This document shows positions 17,499 to 26,205 of a stretch of DNA of 64,000 nucleotides, piece after piece. Position 1 is the first letter of the stretch. Each line of letters begins with the position of its first letter. Both the position numbers and the translations under genes were made by a program. This DNA comes from an uncultured Lachnospiraceae bacterium (lineage in GTDB: Bacteria > Bacillota > Clostridia > Lachnospirales > Lachnospiraceae), in contig CACZBK010000020.1 of the NCBI GenBank assembly GCA_902779395.1, forward strand, positions 19,024-83,023. The letters are read 5' to 3'. The notes beneath the pieces are model-generated. The model saw only the letters and a list, made by a program, of their open reading frames with translations, did not search any database and was not told where the DNA came from.

Positions 17499-18761
17499 TC
17501 AACCGATAAAGTATACTTTAGCGCCGTGTGCAGGGATTTCCATACTATTATTTTCTCCCAGCACTACACTCTCACCGCTCCAGAGTTCTGTAGCTTTAGC
17601 ATCTGGCGCAATGCCTTCCAGCTCATCAAGCGATACATCAAATACGCCGTCCTCTTCTCCGGCATTGAATAACGCTATATACTTTCCGCCATCGCAGTCA
17701 TCGGCTGCCCACAGTATATATTCTTTTTTATCATTCTTTCTTCTGAATATCTGTCTCGCATTCCTTGAAGAAGCATGCATCTTAAGTACAGCCTCGTTTG
17801 TGATAAGCTTCATTGTAAGATCATCAAACCCTGTCATCTCTCCGCCGATCATCAGAGGCGAGCGCATTATGCACCAGAGAGTCATCATCGTGATCTGCTC
17901 ATCTTCCGTAAAAGCAGTTTTATTATTCTTGTCATAATCCTGTTTAATAGGTCCTATAGGAAGCATATCCGCATCAGGGAAATGGCCTGCTCCCGCATGT
18001 ATGCTCCATTTTTCCGCGCGTTCAAACATCGCATAAAGCAGTATCCAGTCATCCCAGAAGTCATCCGTGATACGCCACATATTTGCAAGCTGCTTATACA
18101 GCTCTGCCTTTTCAAGAAGCGCAGGTCCCGGAGAGAGCGAGAGGACCATTTCTCTTCCGCAGCTGTTAAGCGCTTCCGATAAGATCACCATTTCTTTTTC
18201 TTCGCGGGGAAGTTCCCTGCAGATATCATCACATTTGATAAAATCCACACCCCATTCGGCGTACAGCTTAAAGATAGAGTCGTAATATGCCCTTCCGTTT
18301 TCATCAGGCGTAATGCCGTACATATCGGGATTCCACATGCATATGCTGTTAAATCTTGCAGCATCACGCGCTGTTATATCAGTCCCATAAACAGGAAGGT
18401 TTTTATGAACAGCCTGTCTGGGGATACCGCGCATGATATGTATACCGAACTTAAGTCCCAGAGAGTGTACATATTCCGCAAGAGGCCCAAAGCCCTTTCC
18501 GTCTGCTGCAGAAGGAAAACGGTTCGGCGCCGGAAGCAGTCTTCCGTATTCATCCATGCACAGATCTGCAAAGGGTCTGTACTCATGGCTGGTAGCTCCG
18601 GGTTCATACCACTGTATATCGACCACCACATATTCCCAGCCGTATTTCTTCAGATGCTTTGCCATAAACTCGGCATTCTGTCTTACTTCTTTCTCTGTTA
18701 CGGCTGCACCGTAGCAGTCCCAGCTGTTCCAGCCTCTGGGCGCGATCTTTGGTCTAAACAT
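17499..18761 (-). CDS. GH27 alpha-galactosidase-like glycosidase
   Basis: A 420-residue GH27-type (alpha/beta)8 barrel plus C-terminal beta domain. The start RGWNSWDCYG is diagnostic of the GH27/GH36 clan. The nucleophile Asp is in GVDFIKCDDIC (about 178), and the acid/base region is WRITDDFWDDW (about 233). It lacks a signal peptide, so it acts on imported galactosides or L-arabinopyranosides. AAAGGAGG precedes the ATG. It is transcribed with the PlsC-like gene but lies far from the galactose operon at 55-63 kb. Confidence 0.85.
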   Translation of the reverse strand: MFRPKIAPRGWNSWDCYGAAVTEKEVRQNAEFMAKHLKKYGWEYVVVDIQWYEPGATSHEYRPFADLCMDEYGRLLPAPNRFPSAADGKGFGPLAEYVHSLGLKFGIHIMRGIPRQAVHKNLPVYGTDITARDAARFNSICMWNPDMYGITPDENGRAYYDSIFKLYAEWGVDFIKCDDICRELPREEKEMVILSEALNSCGREMVLSLSPGPALLEKAELYKQLANMWRITDDFWDDWILLYAMFERAEKWSIHAGAGHFPDADMLPIGPIKQDYDKNNKTAFTEDEQITMMTLWCIMRSPLMIGGEMTGFDDLTMKLITNEAVLKMHASSRNARQIFRRKNDKKEYILWAADDCDGGKYIALFNAGEEDGVFDVSLDELEGIAPDAKATELWSGESVVLGENNSMEIPAHGAKVYFIG

Positions 18762-18785
18762 CAACTCATTCCTCCTTTATATCTT

Positions 18786-19535
18786 TTAAACATAACGCCA
18801 TATGGTTATGCCTGTCTTTCCCTTTTTTGTGGTATGTTCTTCACCACGATACTCCAGTTTACCATAGCCTCTTGCCGATATCTTACTGTTATCTTTAAGC
18901 ACAGTCTCCGGATTTTTGCACAGCCTTCCGTTTACGGTTATCTTTTCAGCTTCAAACAGTTTCTTTGCTTCCCCGCGTGAAAGGTGATATACCTTCGCAA
19001 GGATCGCATCCAGTCGCGGCGACGAAACCGTTACATTTTCTTCGCAAAGTTTGGGAAGGCAGTCAGGCGGCACTTCTTCGACAGTATAGCACCGCACGGC
19101 AGTATGTTTGATACGCTCCAGTCCGGAGCATATATATTCCGCCAGTTCCTCCAATGCAAAAAAATACGCCGAGCGTTCCGTCACCATGATATCCCCGATC
19201 ACATCACGCTCGATCCCCAGGTTTAATATCGCTCCCAGAAAATCCCTGTGTGTCAGATGATCTGCGAACTTTTCCTGTTTAGGTCCGGCGTAGAGGATGC
19301 GTATCGGATAGTCTTCTTCATATGCGATCTCTTTTGGATCTCCGAAGCGGACCACTACGCGTTCTGCATTTTCTGTTCCGCCCCACATCGTGATCTCATT
19401 TTCTTCTGCCACCTCATAAGCCAGAGCAGCTGTTTCCGCCGAATGAAAACTAGAATAAGTATATATACTGCTCTGCCTCGCACGCTCCGCCAGTTCCTCA
19501 AAACGTTTTAAATTCTTCTGATCATGTTCATTCAT
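18786..19535 (-). CDS. ylmH: YlmH-type S4-domain RNA-binding protein
   Basis: A 249-residue protein with the YlmH layout: an N-terminal region with AAYEV-like and HRDFLGAILNLGIERDVIGDI segments, then a C-terminal S4 RNA-binding domain beginning at SSPRLDAILAKVYHLSR and containing ITVNGRLCKNPE. YlmH has been tied to ribosome-associated quality control and to the dcw cluster in Firmicutes; here it is away from division genes. Three 30-bp tandem repeats lie directly before its start. Confidence 0.88.
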   Translation of the reverse strand: MNEHDQKNLKRFEELAERARQSSIYTYSSFHSAETAALAYEVAEENEITMWGGTENAERVVVRFGDPKEIAYEEDYPIRILYAGPKQEKFADHLTHRDFLGAILNLGIERDVIGDIMVTERSAYFFALEELAEYICSGLERIKHTAVRCYTVEEVPPDCLPKLCEENVTVSSPRLDAILAKVYHLSRGEAKKLFEAEKITVNGRLCKNPETVLKDNSKISARGYGKLEYRGEEHTTKKGKTGITIWRYV

Positions 19536-19540
19536 TATTC

Positions 19541-19630
19541 TAAATCCGCTGTATTATGCGATCCATTATCTAAATCCGCTGCTTTACGCGATCTACTATT
19601 TACATCCGCTGTATTACGCGATCTCTTTCC
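19541..19630. repeat. Three tandem copies of a 30-bp unit
   Basis: Units begin at 19541, 19571 and 19601 and share TAAATCCGCT (TACATCCGCT in the third), then G(T/C)(A/T)TTA(T/C)GCGATC. The third unit overlaps the last codons and stop of the DUF3783 gene, so the array looks like duplication of that gene's 3' end. It separates that gene from ylmH. Confidence 0.85.
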
Positions 19631-19973
19631 CAAGTTCCTCCGCCAGTTCGAACAGCGTCCATCCAAGGTTTGTCGGTGTTACTACAGCCTTTCTTTGGAT
19701 CTTTGCTGTCCCCGTCGCGTTGTATGCATCAAGAAAACTATCCAGTTCATGATCGTCAATACCATAAAACAGAAGTATCTCAGGCAGCATATACATCGCA
19801 GGCGCCGTTTTATGCGGCCCGTTCGTTTTCATCGGCATGCCGCAGACAGCTGCCACAGTACGGTTGACATCTTTTAAAGACAGTTCCTGTATGCTTATGT
19901 CCTGCTCTGTGCATATCTTCTCAAGCGTCGTTCTCTTTTCCTTATCCGGAATATGAATATATATCTTTTTCAT
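19614..19973 (-). CDS. DUF3783 domain protein
   Basis: A small 119-residue cytoplasmic protein that resembles DUF3783 family members. The C-terminal half reads LFYGIDDHELDSFLDAYN, then VVTPTNLGWTLFELAEEL, the part conserved in the family. Its function is unknown. Its stop codon TAA (19614-19616) lies inside the third 30-bp tandem repeat. Confidence 0.72.
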   Translation of the reverse strand: MKKIYIHIPDKEKRTTLEKICTEQDISIQELSLKDVNRTVAAVCGMPMKTNGPHKTAPAMYMLPEILLFYGIDDHELDSFLDAYNATGTAKIQRKAVVTPTNLGWTLFELAEELGKEIA

Positions 19974-19995
19974 TTATAATTCTCTCCATTTCGGA

Positions 19996-20017
19996 AACCA
20001 CGGGGGCGGTCCTTGTG
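19996..20017. repeat. Truncated copy of the second hairpin family (AACC...GGTT)
   Basis: AACCACGG-GGGCGGTCC-TTGTG matches the 5' two thirds of the elements at 45565-45631, but its closing GGTT is replaced by the start of a TGAGGAC element. The two families are fused at this point. Confidence 0.6.
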
Positions 20018-20046
20018 AGGACACGGGGACGGTCCTTCTGTCCTCA
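20016..20046 (+). repeat. REP hairpin no. 1 (orientation A)
   Basis: A 31-nt element: outer arms TGAGGACA and TGTCCTCA around a core GGGGACGGTCC that can itself form GGAC-G-GTCC. On the minus strand its last three bases give the TGA stop of the GNAT gene at 20044. Confidence 0.92.
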
Positions 20047-20529
20047 TAGCGTCTTTTTCATATATTTCCCGTAATTGAATTCACGAAAAGCTACATAGCC
20101 ACATTTTTCATACAACGCAACAGCCGCTGCATTTTCATCAGCAACAAACAGTACACTTTCCCTACAGCCTGCTTGCTTTGCATCGTTCTCCATTTGTTTC
20201 AGGCTTTCCGATGCATATCCTTTTCTTCGGTCTTTCTCATATATTTCAAAATCACAGAGAAAACTCTGTTTTATATCTTCGGAATACTCATGAAGCGTCC
20301 AGATAAATCCCACCGGCTCTTCCTTTTCATCAAAAATCGTCATCAAATAATTATTCTCTGTATTCAACCCCTCCGGAAGCATGGCTCTCAATTCTTCTGT
20401 TGTCTCTTTTTCCGCTGCTTTCTCGGACATCTTTTCTTCCAGGATCAATTCCCTGACATGATGTTCAAAACTTCTTTGATAAAAAACATCATACTCTTTC
20501 TGATCCATTTTTCTTAAACTTACTTTCAT
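20044..20529 (-). CDS. GNAT N-acetyltransferase
   Basis: A 161-residue single-domain GNAT enzyme. The acetyl-CoA pyrophosphate loop is EIYEKDRRKGYASESLK, and the C-terminal strand VALYEKCGYVAFREFNYGKY matches typical family ends. The substrate is unknown. Its TGA stop is the first triplet of a TGAGGACAG repeat arm, so the protein ends exactly where the repeat starts. No partner gene is obvious. Confidence 0.85.
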   Translation of the reverse strand: MKVSLRKMDQKEYDVFYQRSFEHHVRELILEEKMSEKAAEKETTEELRAMLPEGLNTENNYLMTIFDEKEEPVGFIWTLHEYSEDIKQSFLCDFEIYEKDRRKGYASESLKQMENDAKQAGCRESVLFVADENAAAVALYEKCGYVAFREFNYGKYMKKTL

Positions 20530-20577
20530 GATCCCCCCGTCATAATATATAGGCTCGTAAACAAAAATCCTGTCCGT

Positions 20578-20931
20578 TTATGAATATAACAGATATTCTT
20601 CCGCTTCATAGCATTTTCGGATGAATTCCCTGTCGTCATCCGACAGTTCTTTTGCCGGGTAAATTGCAATAAGGGAACTCAGATAATAGTACTTCGGATG
20701 ATTTCTGTAGGAAAATCCTTCCCTGCCGTACATTCCCTGGATCCGGTCATAGAACCGCTGTACTTCGGAAGTGCTTTTACATTCCACTGCTTTCAACACA
20801 ACCGGCTCCTGTCCTTTCGCACTGTTCGTAACAATCGCTTTCATGGTATTTACTGCAACAAACAGCCAATCTTCCAAAGAATCCAGCTTTTCTACATGTG
20901 TCTGCACTTTGTTTAAAACATCTTCATACAT
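20578..20931 (-). CDS. Hypothetical protein, 117 residues
   Basis: A small soluble protein, mostly helical, with no motif I recognise. It overlaps the end of the upstream gene by 19 nt, which supports it being translated with that gene as a coupled pair. The start MYEDVLNKVQTHVEKL fits an amphipathic helix. It may be a partner of the DUF6434-like protein; that is inference from the overlap only. Confidence 0.62.
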   Translation of the reverse strand: MYEDVLNKVQTHVEKLDSLEDWLFVAVNTMKAIVTNSAKGQEPVVLKAVECKSTSEVQRFYDRIQGMYGREGFSYRNHPKYYYLSSLIAIYPAKELSDDDREFIRKCYEAEEYLLYS

Positions 20932-21524
20932 TCCGCATATTCCTTCAAAAGTTCACTCGAATACTTTTTCTCCCGGTCCGACTCTCGCACGATCTTCCAC
21001 AGAGCAGCTGCAGCTTTTCGTCTATCGCGATACTTCTTCGTCGCCTCATCCTCACAAAAGTCATGCATAAATTGATTCCACTGAAGTGCCGACTTATCAT
21101 AGACCGCATAAGTCTTTTTCCCGTAATAAATATCAAGCATGTCACCCAGGGTAAAACTATCATCACCGTTTTCCTTTACTGCCCTGGCTGTGGCTACCAT
21201 GTCAACATTGAACTTGAATTTTACCACGCCCGTCTGCTTGATAAAAAAATCCCGAAACCTAGACCCAAATGTAAATCCACATTCGATCAGTCCGGTTTCC
21301 GTCGTCAGTTCTCCCTGAAACTTCTTTTTACTGCCCGCTTTCTTTTTCTCCGGTAAGATTTTTTCACCATGAAACCAAGCCTCGATCACTTTATTCAGTT
21401 CGATCTTTCCGCTGGGCGCTTTGAGTCCGTGCGCCTTGCAGATTGCGATCAGCTCATCCCTGTACCAGTAATATTTGCTGAATTCTTCATATGTTTTTAT
21501 ACTGTCAAAATCAGGTCTGTCCAT
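20913..21524 (-). CDS. SAP-like/DUF6434-type protein
   Basis: A 203-residue basic protein. The opening PDFDSIKTYEEFSKYYWYR and the following helix pair (LIAICKAHGL, GKIELNKVIEAW) look like the SAP-like/DUF6434 N-terminal module, suggesting nucleic-acid binding. The rest, including TFGSRFRDFF and TLGDMLDIYYG, matches proteins of the same kind without known activity. It is followed by an overlapping 117-residue gene and preceded by a pair of REP hairpins. Confidence 0.65.
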   Translation of the reverse strand: MDRPDFDSIKTYEEFSKYYWYRDELIAICKAHGLKAPSGKIELNKVIEAWFHGEKILPEKKKAGSKKKFQGELTTETGLIECGFTFGSRFRDFFIKQTGVVKFKFNVDMVATARAVKENGDDSFTLGDMLDIYYGKKTYAVYDKSALQWNQFMHDFCEDEATKKYRDRRKAAAALWKIVRESDREKKYSSELLKEYAECMKMF

Positions 21525-21537
21525 CTCTTCCCCCTAA

Positions 21538-21626
21538 TGAGGACGCGGGGACGGTTCTCCTGTCCTCATTTTCAGTCTGTTATCTGAGGACAACAGGACC
21601 GTCCCCCTGTCCTCAACCTGTCCTCA
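21538..21626. repeat. REP hairpins nos. 2 and 3 as an inverted pair, plus a half element
   Basis: No. 2 (orientation A) covers 21538-21568 and no. 3 (orientation B, core GGACCGTCCCC) covers 21585-21615, separated by 16 nt as in BIME-type pairs. An extra arm TGTCCTCA at 21619-21626 follows, and its complement TGA (21624-21626) is the stop codon of the GrpB-GNAT gene. Confidence 0.9.
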
Positions 21627-22604
21627 GTCCAATGACTGGCACTCTATGGTCTTCATCATCTCGCAGAATCCGTTTCGTTCATAGAACCGCATTCCGTCAA
21701 CATTTCCGGGAAAGACCTGCGTGCGTATGAAGTCGGCGCCCTTTTCTTTGCCGTAATCCTTCGCCGCGCGCATGAGCATACTTCCGATCCCCTTATCGCG
21801 CAGATCTTCCCGCACACACAGATCCTGCAGATAAACAACCGTCTGTGGCTTTAAGCAGGAAACCCTTTTCTGCGGAATGATCATGCAGTGTACAAAGCCA
21901 ATTGCCACGCCATCGATATCCGCCACCAGGATATCCTGTGTATCACTGTCAAATATTCCCCGAAAGAATTCTTCCGTTCTCTCACCGATCACAAAGTGTT
22001 CCGGCTGATAACGCACTCCGTCTTCTTCCAACAATCGGTACAGAATGCGGAGAGCCGGAATATCATTTGTATCTGCTTTTCTTATCAAAAAAGCAGTATT
22101 CATTTTTTCATAGATCTGCTGTATCAGCGGTGACTTATATTCTATATACTTATCCATATCATCGGGATAAAGCTTTGCTCCTTCCTCCTTGATCCTGCTG
22201 TACTCGCGTACTGCTTCGGGATGCGATCGCAGATAGTCCCGGAATGCGATATGCCTCTTAAGCTCTGTACAATCCCGCGTACACACATACAGATGATGTT
22301 TTCTCAGATGTTCCTTCCCATCATATTTGAATGCTTCCCGTCCTGCAATACCCAGATCCCCTTCGTGACGGTAACCGATTTCGGCAAGCGCGCTTATCAC
22401 TTTCTCCAGAGCCTGTCTGTCCCGGATAACAACATCGATATCAATGATCGGTTTCGCAGACAGCCCACGCACAGAAGTACTGCCCACATGCTCGATCCTC
22501 AGTGCCAGTTCCCCCAGCGCTTCTTTTATCTCATCTCTTATCTTTATGAAATCATCCGCCCACGCCTCGTTATAGGGCATAACTACAACTCTCTTATTTC
22601 CCAC
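21624..22604 (-). CDS. GrpB/UPF0157 nucleotidyltransferase-fold domain fused to GNAT
   Basis: The N-terminal half (about 1-165) is a GrpB-type domain: RIEHVGSTSVRGL, KPIIDIDVVI and HHLYVCTRDC are its signature blocks, of nucleotidyltransferase fold. From about residue 170 a GNAT domain follows, with LCVREDLRDKGIGSMLM as the acetyl-CoA loop and FYERNGF at the end. Both domains look intact. The fused enzyme probably modifies a small molecule, but neither substrate is known. The TGA stop comes from a repeat arm. Confidence 0.85.
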   Translation of the reverse strand: MGNKRVVVMPYNEAWADDFIKIRDEIKEALGELALRIEHVGSTSVRGLSAKPIIDIDVVIRDRQALEKVISALAEIGYRHEGDLGIAGREAFKYDGKEHLRKHHLYVCTRDCTELKRHIAFRDYLRSHPEAVREYSRIKEEGAKLYPDDMDKYIEYKSPLIQQIYEKMNTAFLIRKADTNDIPALRILYRLLEEDGVRYQPEHFVIGERTEEFFRGIFDSDTQDILVADIDGVAIGFVHCMIIPQKRVSCLKPQTVVYLQDLCVREDLRDKGIGSMLMRAAKDYGKEKGADFIRTQVFPGNVDGMRFYERNGFCEMMKTIECQSLD

Positions 22605-22689
22605 TTGTACTCCTCCCCACGCCGTTAATCCTGTCTTCTTCGAAACAGTAATTCATGTTTTTGCTTTTTTCTTCAGCCTTTCCATCCCT

Positions 22690-23604
22690 CTATAATAAGC
22701 TGCAAAGATAACGCTCTACGATGCCATCCTGATACTGCTTCCTGATCATTTCCACACGAAAACCGCAACTGCGGTAGAATCCCACTGCATCACAATCTGT
22801 CTCAGCCAGCAAGGGACGAGCGGCTGACATTCGGCGAAGTTCCTTTGTCATCTTCCTTCCGATCCCGCATCCGCGATATTTTTCTGCAACTGCGATCCCA
22901 AGGATTTTTGTGCCATCATCCGTAAACTCCGAAACCATTATTGCCGATACATCACCATCCGTTTGGTTCACCAGGATCATCACAGCCGGACTTTCAATAT
23001 ACTTTTTCATCATCTCACGGTATTTCTCAAGGTTCGGCTTATACATACAATCTGCATATATTTCAAATGATTCCTCCGAATAAAGCCACTCCGTATCCTC
23101 AGCGATCAGCCTCACCGACATTATATGCCTCGCCGGAAAGAACGCATACAGATGCAGCGTTGTAACCTTTCCTGTAAAAGGACGAAACTCCTCCACTACA
23201 TGATTCTGCGCTTCCCGTATTACCTCCGGCTTATCGATCAGTAGTGTGGTATGCGCAACCCAGGGAAAAACGTCGACATTATCCTTAAAATGCTCTCTCA
23301 GTTCAAGAATTTCCCTGCTTTCTTCCGGCTTCACAAACAGAACATGCTCTGACGGGTTCTGAAACAGCCCGATCTTATTAAGATCAACTGCAAACTCCCT
23401 CACTGACTTTGACAGCCTTATCAGTCGTTCCTTCAGTTCCTCTTCCCTGCTCACGTCAAAAGAGCCAAGTGTAAAATGCATAGGGATGTCTTTGGTCTGT
23501 ACTCCCGTAAAACCAAGCTCATAGAGTTTTTTCTGCATCCCTGTAAGTTTTTCTTCCGTATCATCATCATATCCCGCCAGAACATATAAAAGTTTTTCTG
23601 CCAT
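22690..23604 (-). CDS. 2H phosphoesterase (2'-5' RNA ligase-like) fused to GNAT
   Basis: Residues 1-175 form a 2H phosphoesterase with both HxT motifs, MHFTLGSF and AHTTLL, as in LigT/2'-5' RNA ligase and cyclic phosphodiesterases. Residues from about 180 form a GNAT domain with VAEKYRGCGIGRKMTKEL and AVGFYRSCGF. The combination suggests cleavage or transfer at a cyclic phosphate plus acetylation, but no common substrate can be named. The next gene upstream ends 13 nt away. Confidence 0.85.
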   Translation of the reverse strand: MAEKLLYVLAGYDDDTEEKLTGMQKKLYELGFTGVQTKDIPMHFTLGSFDVSREEELKERLIRLSKSVREFAVDLNKIGLFQNPSEHVLFVKPEESREILELREHFKDNVDVFPWVAHTTLLIDKPEVIREAQNHVVEEFRPFTGKVTTLHLYAFFPARHIMSVRLIAEDTEWLYSEESFEIYADCMYKPNLEKYREMMKKYIESPAVMILVNQTDGDVSAIMVSEFTDDGTKILGIAVAEKYRGCGIGRKMTKELRRMSAARPLLAETDCDAVGFYRSCGFRVEMIRKQYQDGIVERYLCSLL

Positions 23605-23617
23605 AGCACTTCCCCTT

Positions 23618-24850
23618 TTATTTCAGTTTCTTTGACATAAACAAAAGAAGATCATCATCGTTCACGCATTGTGCATACTGATCCAGCTGTTTATTCTGAT
23701 ACCATACGCCGCTGCCGTCCGGAATATAACCGCGCTTAACATAGATCCTCTGTGCAGCTCCGTAGCCGGAATGACATCCCACTGCCAGGAAAACCATATC
23801 CGAACGTTTGGCAGCTTCCGCTTCTGCTACATCCAGCAATTTACTTCCTATACCGGACTTATGAATGTGGAAGAATACGCAAAGATCCACGATCTCTGGA
23901 ATGTTCTGACCGCCCCAGGGTCCCTCTGTGGGATGCAGCACCAATGTGCAGATCCCGACCACTTTTCCCTCATACTCGGGCACAAACACGAGCCTCTCGC
24001 CGTTTTGCTGCTCCCTGAAGTAATTATCGTAGGTTTCCATCTGCGGATGCCAGTTGTAGGACATATAAGTATCATAATACACTTTTGCATCTTCCGCTAC
24101 CATACTGCGTATGGTAAGTTTGTCATCCCGATAATAGACCGTTGTATCCTGAACTGATATGTCATTGCGGAATTCCTTCCTGCTATCCTCCGGTCCATTA
24201 TCGAAGGAAACCTCAGCATATCCCTCACTACTGCTGTTGCCCGAAGCCATCTCAAGCTTCTCTTCCCTGTCCACGTCTGCCGCCTCTATGCAGCACAGAT
24301 AACTCTCCATATTCTCATAAAGTTCAGCGATCTCCTCCGAAACTGCTTTTCCCGTATTATCAAAGACATGTCCATGATTCTCCGGAAGCTCTTCAAGCTC
24401 TTTCTTCAGAAACAATGCGCGCTCCACCATTTCCACATCACCGCGTTCCTCTATGCGCTGCCTTATCGCATCCTCCGATGCCGTAAGCACAACATAATAC
24501 AGCTTTGCTTCATGCTCCTTCGCAAGTTTCAAAAGCAGCGGCAGTTCCTCTTCCACCACATAATCGATCACCACGTCAAGACCACGCGTAAGTACTTTTC
24601 CAGCGGTTTCAATGATACATTCCCAATTGAACTTAAGTATCTCTGTCCACACGATCTGATCAGCTGCCTGTCCTTCTTTCCAGAAGGAATCCTTGTAATC
24701 CGTCTCCACAAAACCCTGATGAAAATCGTCACCGTGGATCACATATACCTGTTTTCTTATTCCTGTATTCGTCAAATACTTTGCATATGCGTCTGCAAGC
24801 GTTGACTTCCCTACTCCGCAGGGTCCGGAGAAAAAATATATGTTGTTCAT
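23618..24850 (-). CDS. P-loop small-molecule kinase fused to GNAT
   Basis: The N-terminal 190 residues form a P-loop kinase-like domain with Walker A SGPCGVGKST near the start and a DVVIDYVVEE Walker B-like strand. An acidic linker (about 200-225) joins a GNAT domain with LCVFFHIHKSGIGSKLLDVA and AQRIYVKRGY. The GNAT acetyl-CoA loop (IHKSGIG) departs a little from the usual R/Q-x-x-G-x-G. Dual phosphotransfer and acetyl transfer recalls bifunctional resistance enzymes, but the substrate is unknown. Confidence 0.82.
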   Translation of the reverse strand: MNNIYFFSGPCGVGKSTLADAYAKYLTNTGIRKQVYVIHGDDFHQGFVETDYKDSFWKEGQAADQIVWTEILKFNWECIIETAGKVLTRGLDVVIDYVVEEELPLLLKLAKEHEAKLYYVVLTASEDAIRQRIEERGDVEMVERALFLKKELEELPENHGHVFDNTGKAVSEEIAELYENMESYLCCIEAADVDREEKLEMASGNSSSEGYAEVSFDNGPEDSRKEFRNDISVQDTTVYYRDDKLTIRSMVAEDAKVYYDTYMSYNWHPQMETYDNYFREQQNGERLVFVPEYEGKVVGICTLVLHPTEGPWGGQNIPEIVDLCVFFHIHKSGIGSKLLDVAEAEAAKRSDMVFLAVGCHSGYGAAQRIYVKRGYIPDGSGVWYQNKQLDQYAQCVNDDDLLLFMSKKLK

Positions 24851-24900
24851 CTTTACACCTCTTCCTTTCTATGATTCCTTGCGGTACTCCATCGTATTAT

Positions 24901-25395
24901 TCAGCTTTTATCATGAGATATCTCCCTGATCACCTTCCAGGCGTCTGTCAGTTTCTCCAATGACCATGCTGCATTTGCAGGGCTTGTAGACGGAAGGCAT
25001 ATTGCCGTCCGCCCGGTCACATTTTTTGTATATCTGTTGTAATACTTTTCTGCAGTTTTACCATTAACAAATATTGCCCTGATCTGCGCAGCGTTCAAAA
25101 TGCGTGAAAGATCATTGGGCACCACGTCTTTAATCGTAGAATCCGCAGATCCTTCGATCTCACAGGCACCTATCACATCCCACATGGCAATCTTATTACG
25201 TTTCAGAAATTTTTTTTTCTCCACTATGCTTTGAGGCACATCCTGTTCAAACACAGTCGCAGCCACTTTCCAGAATCGGTTTTGTGGATGCCCATAGAAA
25301 AACATCTGCTCCCTGGACTTTACGGAGGGAAAGCTTCCAAGGATCAGTATCGTTGAATCCTTATCAAAAAATGGTGGTATCGGATGCTGTATCAT
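24901..25395 (-). CDS. DNA-deoxyinosine glycosylase (UDG superfamily)
   Basis: A 164-residue UDG-superfamily glycosylase of the hypoxanthine-DNA glycosylase type. LILGSFPSVKS, the YGHPQNRFW block, MWDVIGACEIEGSADSTI and the late LPSTSPAN segment are the family's ordered motifs. It would remove deaminated adenine (hypoxanthine) from DNA in base excision repair. It sits within the GNAT block and starts 7 nt after the next gene's stop. Confidence 0.85.
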   Translation of the reverse strand: MIQHPIPPFFDKDSTILILGSFPSVKSREQMFFYGHPQNRFWKVAATVFEQDVPQSIVEKKKFLKRNKIAMWDVIGACEIEGSADSTIKDVVPNDLSRILNAAQIRAIFVNGKTAEKYYNRYTKNVTGRTAICLPSTSPANAAWSLEKLTDAWKVIREISHDKS

Positions 25396-25402
25396 ATTCT
25401 TA

Positions 25403-26158
25403 TCATCCCTTTCGGATAATCGTATTACAATGGATCTCTTTAAATCCTACTCCCAGCGCTGTTTTCCCGGAAGCTGAATTCGCAGCCGCATGTGCCCACA
25501 CCGGTGTTTTTCCGCGGCGCAGAATCTCTTTTATCATATGTCTTGACAGTATCTTCGCCAGGCCACGGTTCCTGTATGCTTCACAAGTTTCAACACCGAT
25601 ATCCACTTCTTCCGAACTCACCGCCGCAGAAAAAGCAATTGCAGAAAAATTTTTGCCATCCATGGCGACATATCCGAAACCATTCTTAAGAAATGCATCA
25701 TCTGTTTCCCAGGAAAACGTCGGCACGATCCTTCCCCGTATGGTATTGATGTTAGAAGCATCGATCCTTTCAATCTTTAAATCCGTATAGAATTCTTCTT
25801 CGGAAAAATTCATACCGTCACTGTATCGGTATTCCTTTCGCTGATCCATGACCAGGCCCTCTTTTCCAGCAAAGTACTGCTTTACCTTTTCATCATCAGT
25901 GATCAGAAGAAAACGTCGCTTCGTCTCCTTACAGAAATAGTCTCTGTAGATCATATCAAGAAAGACTTCTGTTACGTTTCCCGAAAGATAAGCAAAACCG
26001 CAATAGTGCCAGAACATAACGCACTGCGCTTCCTCTTCATCATCTGCAAGGATATCACCGCTCTGATATCCTTCCGCTATAGATAAAGGATATACCCGGT
26101 TACTGTTTGTTCTTCTGGCATATTCAATATAATCCATCACATTATCCTCATTTATCAT
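25403..26158 (-). CDS. GNAT acetyltransferase with N-terminal extension
   Basis: A 251-residue protein of the larger GNAT_acetyltran type: an N-terminal non-catalytic half (about 1-135) and a C-terminal GNAT fold with VETCEAYRNRGLAKILSRHM as acetyl-CoA loop and WAHAAANSASGKTALGVGF as the last helix/strand. The substrate is not evident. It lies in tight series with the glycosylase gene. Confidence 0.82.
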   Translation of the reverse strand: MINEDNVMDYIEYARRTNSNRVYPLSIAEGYQSGDILADDEEEAQCVMFWHYCGFAYLSGNVTEVFLDMIYRDYFCKETKRRFLLITDDEKVKQYFAGKEGLVMDQRKEYRYSDGMNFSEEEFYTDLKIERIDASNINTIRGRIVPTFSWETDDAFLKNGFGYVAMDGKNFSAIAFSAAVSSEEVDIGVETCEAYRNRGLAKILSRHMIKEILRRGKTPVWAHAAANSASGKTALGVGFKEIHCNTIIRKG

Positions 26159-26205
26159 TGCGTTCTCTCTTCACTGCCCTCATGCCCCGCTCTGCTTACC
26201 ATCGG

